A stretch of 64,000 nucleotides of DNA from Polytrichum commune. Taxonomy: Eukaryota; Streptophyta; Polytrichopsida; Polytrichales; Polytrichaceae. Below the pieces are notes generated by a model that saw nothing but the letters and a program-made list of their open reading frames with translations, was not told where the DNA came from and made no database searches. Position numbers and translations under genes: made by a program. Position 1 is the first letter of the stretch. Each line of letters begins with the position of its first letter. The stretch covers positions 18,428,144 through 18,492,143 of the forward strand of contig OX485809.1 of assembly GCA_950295325.1 (NCBI GenBank), in the 5' to 3' direction. Below, one piece after another: positions 58,992-64,000 of the stretch.

Positions 58992-60093
58992 TATTGCCTT
59001 TTGTGTTTTGTATGATTTCAGTTCTTTGTATGTGTTTTTATCTTTCCAAAGGTGTTTTTTGGTTATTTTCGTGTATTTGTTTGTGAGGTTTGTGTTTGTT
59101 TTTGGTGGTGTTTTTTGTTTTGTTTGGTCTGTAGTATTAAGGGTTGTTTTGTCTTTGTTGTTGTTATTATTATTATTATTATTTTTGTTTTTGGGTGTTT
59201 GTGTTTGTTTAGTGTTTGTTTTAGAGCCTTTGTTGTTTCGGTTAGGGTCGTTTGTTTTATTTTGTTTTATTTGTGTGCAAGTATTGTGTCTGATTGTATT
59301 TGTACTGTTTTGTTTTTTGGGTTTGGGTTTTGTGTTTGTATTTATGAGTTTAGTTGTGTATTTTGTCTTTGTTTTTGTTGTGTTTGATGCATGTATTCTA
59401 AGTATGTATAAGGTATATGAATTAGTATGGGTATTCTTATTTTTTATAGTTTTGGTATTTCTTTGTTTGGGTGATGTTTTATTTGTGTTTGATTTTTGTA
59501 TTCTTATTATTGTTGGGTGTGTTCTTTTGTTATGTTTGTATTTACTTTGTTTTTGTGCGAGGCCGGTAGGCCGAGCCCGTTTTAGGTTTGTTTTGGGGAT
59601 ATTTTTCTTACCTTTGTTGTTTATGGTTATGCGTTTTGCTTCTTTGGTTGTTTGGGGTTTTATGTGTTTAATTGATTTTATGGTTGTGGATGTTGTTTTA
59701 GTTTCCCTTTGTGTGAGGGCATTAGAAAGTGTTATTCCTTTTTTTTGTTTTATGTTTTTGTGTGTTTGTTTAGAGGTTTTGGGATTTTTGTTTTTTGGAT
59801 TTTGGATTTTTGGGGTTATGTGTTGTTACTTTTTGTTTTGTTTGTGCGGCAACGTTAAGAGGTGCTATTTCTTTCTTGTTTTTTGTTTGTTTTAGGTTTG
59901 TTGGGTTTTTTTTTGTATATCTTTTTTGTTTTTGTGTTGTGCTTTTATTTTACCATTGATGGTTTTGCATAGCCTAGGTAGGAGGTATGTCGTGTATTTT
60001 TTGGGGTGGGGTTTTATTTGTTTTTGTTGGGTGTGTTTATTTTTGTTTTTGGGCTTTATGTTATTTGGGGTTGTGTGTTGTTTAAGCTTATTC

Positions 60094-60129
<36 letters not shown>

Positions 60130-61052
60130 TTGGTTTATGGGCGAGGTTGGTAGGCCGGGTTCTTTTTAGGTCTTTGTTTGTCATTATTTTTATTAGTTTT
60201 GTAAGGTTTTGTTTGTTTGTGTGGGGTGGTGAGGTGTATGTCTTTATGTGTTTTGTTTTGTTGATTAGTATGTTTATTTTGTTGTTTTTGTTGTTTTGTT
60301 GCATTATTGTCTTAACATTAATGTTTTTACTTAGCTTAGGTGGTGGGTATATTTTGGGGTGGGGTTTTGTTTGTTGATGTTGCGTGGGTTCATTATTCCT
60401 TTTTGTTTTTATTTTGTATGAGTTGGTGTGTTGTGTTTTGTTTTTTGAGTATATGAGTCTTTTATTGTATTTATTTTGATTATGGGCAAGGTTGGTGGGT
60501 TGGGTTTGTCTTAGGTATTTGTTTTTTGTGAGTATCTCTATATTTTTAAGGTTTCTTTGTCTTTTTGTTTGGTGTTTGTTATAGGGAGGTGGGGTGTTTG
60601 ACCTTGTGTGGTTAATTGTGTATGGTGTTTTTTCGTTGTTGTTTTTTCTTTTGAGTGTGTTATCTACATTTCTTCTAAGTATGTGTTTTTTAGTATTATA
60701 ATTGGTTATTATTTTTTCGGTATTTCTTTGTTTGGGTGTTGTTTTGCATGAGTTTGAGTTTTCTTTGTTTTCTTTGTATTTGTTTTGTACTTGGGCGAGG
60801 CCGGTAGGCCGAGCTCGTTTTATCTTGTGTAAGTTTTTCCTAACTTTCTTTTGGTGATTATTTTGGTGTTTTTTTTATTTTGTAACTTTTTGTGTGTAGG
60901 CGTGGTGTTGTTATGTTGTGTTTGTATATTGCTTTGGTTTTTTGGTTTTTAGGATGTGTTAGTTTTGTTTGTATTAGGTTATGTTTTGGTTGTTTTGGTA
61001 TACTTTGTTTTTGGTATTTTTGTTGTTGTTTTAGTTTATGTGTTTGTGTGTG
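58992..61052 (-). repeat. Low-complexity A/C-rich spacer with recurring motif
   Basis: The + strand is almost wholly G and T (minus: A and C). A 30-base motif GGGCGAGGCCGGTAGGCCGA-like recurs at about 59557, 60139, 60485 and 60792, standing out as the only GC-rich pieces; each has GGCC repeated around a 4-base loop. A (GTT)9-type run is at 60098-60126 and an (ATT)n run at 59164-59183. The minus frame leading to the 2A motif is open over 58749-59825. The long + frame 58939-59895 is a composition artefact. Confidence 0.7.
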
Positions 61053-61281
61053 AGCATTTATGAATGCTTTGGTTTGATTTGGTTTTTTCTTTCTTTTTTG
61101 TTGTTGGTTTAGTTTACGAGTTTGTGTGAAAGCGTTAAAAAATGCTTTGGTTTTATTTGTGTTTTTGTTTTTTTTTTTGGTTTGCGGATTTGTGTGGTAG
61201 CATTTAGGAATGCTTTAGTTGTATGTGTTATTTATTTATTTTATTTTTTGTGTTGCTTTGTTGGTAGCATTTCCAAATGCT
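61053..61281. repeat. Four AGCATT-N4-AATGCT hairpins after ORF1
   Basis: AGCATTTATGAATGCT (61053-61068), AGCGTTAAAAAATGCT (61131-61146), AGCATTTAGGAATGCT (61199-61214) and AGCATTTCCAAATGCT (61266-61281) are spaced 67-78 bp, with loops that differ and arms that are kept (the second has one G-T style change). They start about 90 bp beyond the ORF1 stop on the minus strand. Units around them share GTTTGTGTG and TTTGGTTT(G/T)ATTTG. Confidence 0.75.
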
Positions 61282-61372
61282 ATTGGTTTGTTTGTTTTCA
61301 TTTTTTCCATTTCTTCATTTCTTGTGTGGATACACATTTTTTGTGGGTGGGCTATGTGGTTGTTTTTCCATC

Positions 61373-63148
61373 CTAGTTTTCCAATTGAGGTTGTGTTGGG
61401 GCTAGAATGGAGTCTAGCGCTTTTGTTGTCATACTAACCGCTTGTGATGTTAGTGCAAGTTGTTTTTGGATTTCTGTGAGTTGTTGTTTGACATGTGTTG
61501 TCAAGTTTCGGGTGATTCTTTCTTCGCGTACATCCGCTTCCAAGGATACCTCTTTTTTGAAGTCTCCCATTTCCTTGTGTATTTCTGCTGTGAGTTCGGT
61601 TTTGAGCTCAATTAGGAGTTGTCCATTCCGCTTGTCCATGGCAGTTCCGACTAGTGCGTCTAGGTCGTCATGTGTGATCATGTTACTTTTCCCTTTGCTT
61701 TGCGGTGCATTGCGAGTTGCCTCAAGAGTATCTGCAATTGCTGTGGTTATGTCACAAAACCCGAGTTTTTCTTGCTCCTCCTTAGTAGGTGGTATTGCTC
61801 CTTGCAAGCTTTTTGGATGTGGTGCAAAGCTTACATGCTTACCAAAGATCTCTATTGTCTTGCCTACCCATTGTTTGTAGACAATGGCGTTAAGGCATTG
61901 CACATTAGCCATGCCTTTGTGAAGGTCACCTACTTGTCCTGGAAAGTAAAAGGATGCAACATTGAGCTCACCTAGCACTGCTTTGATGGAGTCCTTTGTG
62001 TCCTCAACCTTCTTCATTTTGTGAAGACCATAAAGGCATAGCATGGTGGCATTCTTCTTTTTGATTTCATCCTCTGTGAGTCCTTCCCTGCGGCTTCTTC
62101 TTTCTGCTTTGGCTACTTGTGGTGTGATTACCTGCATGAGTTCTTGCTTGTATGGGACAAGGTATTGGATGATCATGTTTGCTTGTGTTGGTGTGGTTGA
62201 GATGAGCCATCCCCATGTTTCCTCTTTAACCTTTTGCACACTAGCAATCTCATAGTCATACCCACGTCTGAAACTTTCAATTAGAACATCTCTCTGTAAC
62301 TCACTAGAGGAGATGAGGTGTAGCTTGGGGTTTTCGATTTTTGTAGATAGCAATGTGTTCCTAGCTATGGAATCATAGCATTTGCAAATCTTTCCTAGAG
62401 TGTGAGTTTTGTCTAGTGACAAGATGAAAGGGCGTAGTCCCTTAAGCATGCTAATTCCATCAACTTTAGGATTTTTGAGGTGGATCTTAATGGTCCCTGT
62501 CCAGAACTTGATTTTGTTATTTTTTTCTTTTTCTTTGCAAGGGATGTAAATGGGTTCCGCTAGTCCTATCCCCAATTCGATGCTCATGCATGCTAGTCTA
62601 GTTGTTGCCATGTTGAGTATCTCATTATGAGTATAGTCTGTTGATGGTCTTTCAAAGTGGACAGCTATGTGGTAATCAAAGGAAAGTCCGGTGCCCGGAT
62701 CGACTTCGGTTTCAATGGGTAATTGAGTTAAATTGAAATGTTGCCCACCTTTCCCATCTGGCCTCTCAAGTGGGTAGAGTAGTTGTCTTACATGTGGGAA
62801 TGCAATCTTGTAGAGTTGACTCATCTCCTCTGCTTCTCCTTCGGATATGCCCATTTCGATGAGGTCCTCCTTCTTCATTGATGGCCTACAATCCTTGGTT
62901 TTTACTCCTTCGATGGCGAGCTTCTCCATAGCCAAAATTCCAAGCCAAAAGTCCTTCGGTGTTTCCTTTAATCCGGTTGTAAGCTCTACATTTTTCTTCC
63001 GCTTGCTTGAGCTGCCTCCTTTCTTTGCTTCTTGTGTCCTCTTGGTTTGGGTGGTCTCTATCACCATTGTGTCATCCGTGTCTTCCATGTTGGTGTCAAT
63101 GGGGCTCCTCATGATGGCGTCATGAACTGCTTTGCCTCTATTTGCCAT
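61373..63148 (-). CDS. ORF1 protein of the large LINE (unknown fold, C-terminal coiled coil)
   Basis: Uninterrupted 591-aa frame from ATG 63148 (MANRGKAVHDAIMRSPIDTN). The frame is open further upstream to 63868, but that extension starts only at non-ATG codons or weak ATGs and is compositionally different, so I take 63148. Residues about 20-60 are acidic then basic (KRKK near 60, possible nuclear signal). The middle (about 80-490) is a mix of alpha and beta segments, with IKFWTGTIKIHLKNPKVDG and ASFYFPGQVGDLHKGMANVQ possibly being RNA-binding folds; no zinc knuckle is seen. Residues about 515-580 (LLIELKTELTAEIHKEMGDF and onward) are heptad-like and should form a coiled coil, as LINE ORF1 proteins often do for trimerisation. 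Position and strand suggest ORF1 of the LINE; a separate gene is the alternative. Confidence 0.65.
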   Translation of the reverse strand: MANRGKAVHDAIMRSPIDTNMEDTDDTMVIETTQTKRTQEAKKGGSSSKRKKNVELTTGLKETPKDFWLGILAMEKLAIEGVKTKDCRPSMKKEDLIEMGISEGEAEEMSQLYKIAFPHVRQLLYPLERPDGKGGQHFNLTQLPIETEVDPGTGLSFDYHIAVHFERPSTDYTHNEILNMATTRLACMSIELGIGLAEPIYIPCKEKEKNNKIKFWTGTIKIHLKNPKVDGISMLKGLRPFILSLDKTHTLGKICKCYDSIARNTLLSTKIENPKLHLISSSELQRDVLIESFRRGYDYEIASVQKVKEETWGWLISTTPTQANMIIQYLVPYKQELMQVITPQVAKAERRSRREGLTEDEIKKKNATMLCLYGLHKMKKVEDTKDSIKAVLGELNVASFYFPGQVGDLHKGMANVQCLNAIVYKQWVGKTIEIFGKHVSFAPHPKSLQGAIPPTKEEQEKLGFCDITTAIADTLEATRNAPQSKGKSNMITHDDLDALVGTAMDKRNGQLLIELKTELTAEIHKEMGDFKKEVSLEADVREERITRNLTTHVKQQLTEIQKQLALTSQAVSMTTKALDSILAPTQPQLEN

Positions 63149-64000
63149 TTGTTGATCACAATGTTTGTTAATATTTTGGTAGGTTTGAGGGATAGTGCTT
63201 TTATCTCCTCCTCCTTTTTGCGCGTGCAAGCGGGCTTTATGGAGGAGATTATAGCTTTGGTTACCTTGTCCTAACCTTTTGTATCTACAAGTTGTGACAT
63301 TAGTTGTGTTTATTAGTTTGGAATTAGTTGGTTTAGTGTACATGTTTGGACATAATGCTTTGTTTGGTTTAGTGAAGCTATTTTTTTGCTTAGATTTTGC
63401 TCCTCTACTTTCCACTAGCGCGTGTAGTGGGGCTTTGTAGTAGAGGAGTTTTATTTTATTTATGCAGGTGTTTTCATGGTTGTTATTCAATGTGGAATGA
63501 CATTTCCTATCTATGTGTAGCAAGAGAAAATGGAAAAACATTGTATTCAAAGAGGGAGGAGTCGTACCTTTGTGAGGTGAATTACCTCTATGACCACTTG
63601 GTGTTGTGTTGTTGGGGTTTGTAGGAGGTTGATGCACTGTGTCTTCGGTGGGTGCTGATGCTCTTGTGTTGTTTCGCATGAGGCTTTGGTGAGACGGGTG
63701 AGCTCCGGTCGTTAGTTCCGAAGAGGTAGAGCTGGTGTGATCGAGGCCGGTTTTTGATTGGTGTATGGTCCCGGTGTTTTTCTTATTACTTGGCTTGCCA
63801 ATGCACTCAGGCCATGCCCATCCAACTCGCTCAGATATGGGTTTTTTCTCCTTCCGGGATCCACACACCCTTCACCAACCGGCTCTGGATTACACTTTTG
63901 TGCCTGGGCGCGGTGTGTTCGTGTTTGAGTAGGACCAGCTTGTTAGGTGGCCATGTAGATTCTAAATACTAGAGCCAATGTTCCAACACCAAATTATAAC
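63149..64000 (-). other. LINE 5' leader candidate
   Basis: Minus-strand sequence upstream of ORF1. It is open in the ORF1 frame up to 63868, which may be chance in T-poor sequence. AGAGCCGGTTGGTGAAGGGT near 63880 recalls an internal promoter element only weakly. The window ends before a clear 5' boundary or target duplication can be seen. Confidence 0.4.

Larger units (their letters stand above)
51270..63960 (-). mobile_element. Very large LINE-type retroelement with 2A motif (APE, RT, RNase H)
   Basis: On the minus strand, from right to left: 5' leader (about 63960-63149), ORF1 (63148-61373), low-complexity spacer (61.37-59.0 kb), 2A motif (58767-58796), APE-type endonuclease (58.16-57.3 kb), RT (56.66-54.9 kb), unknown region (about 54.1-53.3 kb), RNase H (about 53.2-52.7 kb), Cys/His finger (52.47-52.24 kb) and tail ending in TCTATCTATCTATC (about 51272-51285). 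The domain order is that of APE-class LINEs with RNase H. The coding strand from 51.7 to 61.4 kb is strongly T-poor, which unifies this part; ORF1 has more balanced composition, so its membership is likely but not proven. Total about 12.6 kb, long for a LINE. ORF2 has several in-frame stops and frame changes, so this copy is not autonomous. The 5' edge is uncertain and may lie beyond the window. Confidence 0.75.

Noticed and set aside
58939-59895. 318-codon plus-strand open frame rich in Phe, Val, Leu and Cys
   Set aside because: It is the complement of an A/C-only strand; the G/T composition gives long hydrophobic frames by chance, and the neighbouring frames are equally open.
63149-63868. 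N-terminal extension of ORF1 to 831 codons
   Set aside because: The first codon is GTG, composition differs from the conserved part, and the ATG at 63148 gives a plausible protein start.

Overview
The window looks like nuclear DNA of a land plant. It has an intron-containing early light-induced protein (ELIP) gene, a LIFEGUARD/BI-1-like gene, a plant-type GT8 gene of the PGSIP7/8 kind, and U2 snRNA genes with plant-style upstream element and TATA spacing. Base use is AT-rich with many small inverted-repeat elements. A non-seed plant is possible, but the sequence alone does not settle the species.

Layout: 1-11.6 kb holds three U2 snRNA genes (two on +, one on -) inside large repeated units. 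One unit (about 1.4-4.15 kb) has an inverted counterpart (about 7.6-11.58 kb), and the ELIP gene (minus strand, 2 exons) sits between these arms. 11.6-15 kb is a four-exon LIFEGUARD-family gene (+) whose first intron carries a tandem repeat. 17.6-20.8 kb is a five-exon GT8 membrane glycosyltransferase gene (-). These three protein genes have no obvious joint pathway; they are ordinary neighbours.

20.8-51.3 kb has no convincing host gene. It is filled with non-autonomous inverted-repeat elements of at least five families (PIF/Harbinger-like with TAA target duplications, a CACTA-like foldback, and three others), two tRNA-derived SINE candidates, a roughly 255-bp tandem array of seven units, a hairpin array, and scattered copies of the U2 upstream flank.

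51.3 kb to the right edge is dominated by one very large non-LTR (LINE-type) retroelement on the minus strand. From its 5' side (right) it has an uninterrupted ORF1 of about 591 codons, four short hairpins, a 2.4-kb low-complexity A/C-rich spacer, a hydrophobic stretch ending in a 2A-type ribosome-skipping motif (SGDIETNPGP), an APE-type endonuclease, reverse transcriptase, a region of unknown fold, RNase H, a Cys/His finger, and a tail with a tRNA-like sequence in antisense and a short TCTA repeat. The ORF2 part is interrupted in several places. A 2A motif fused to a LINE in a plant-type genome is the most interesting signal here.
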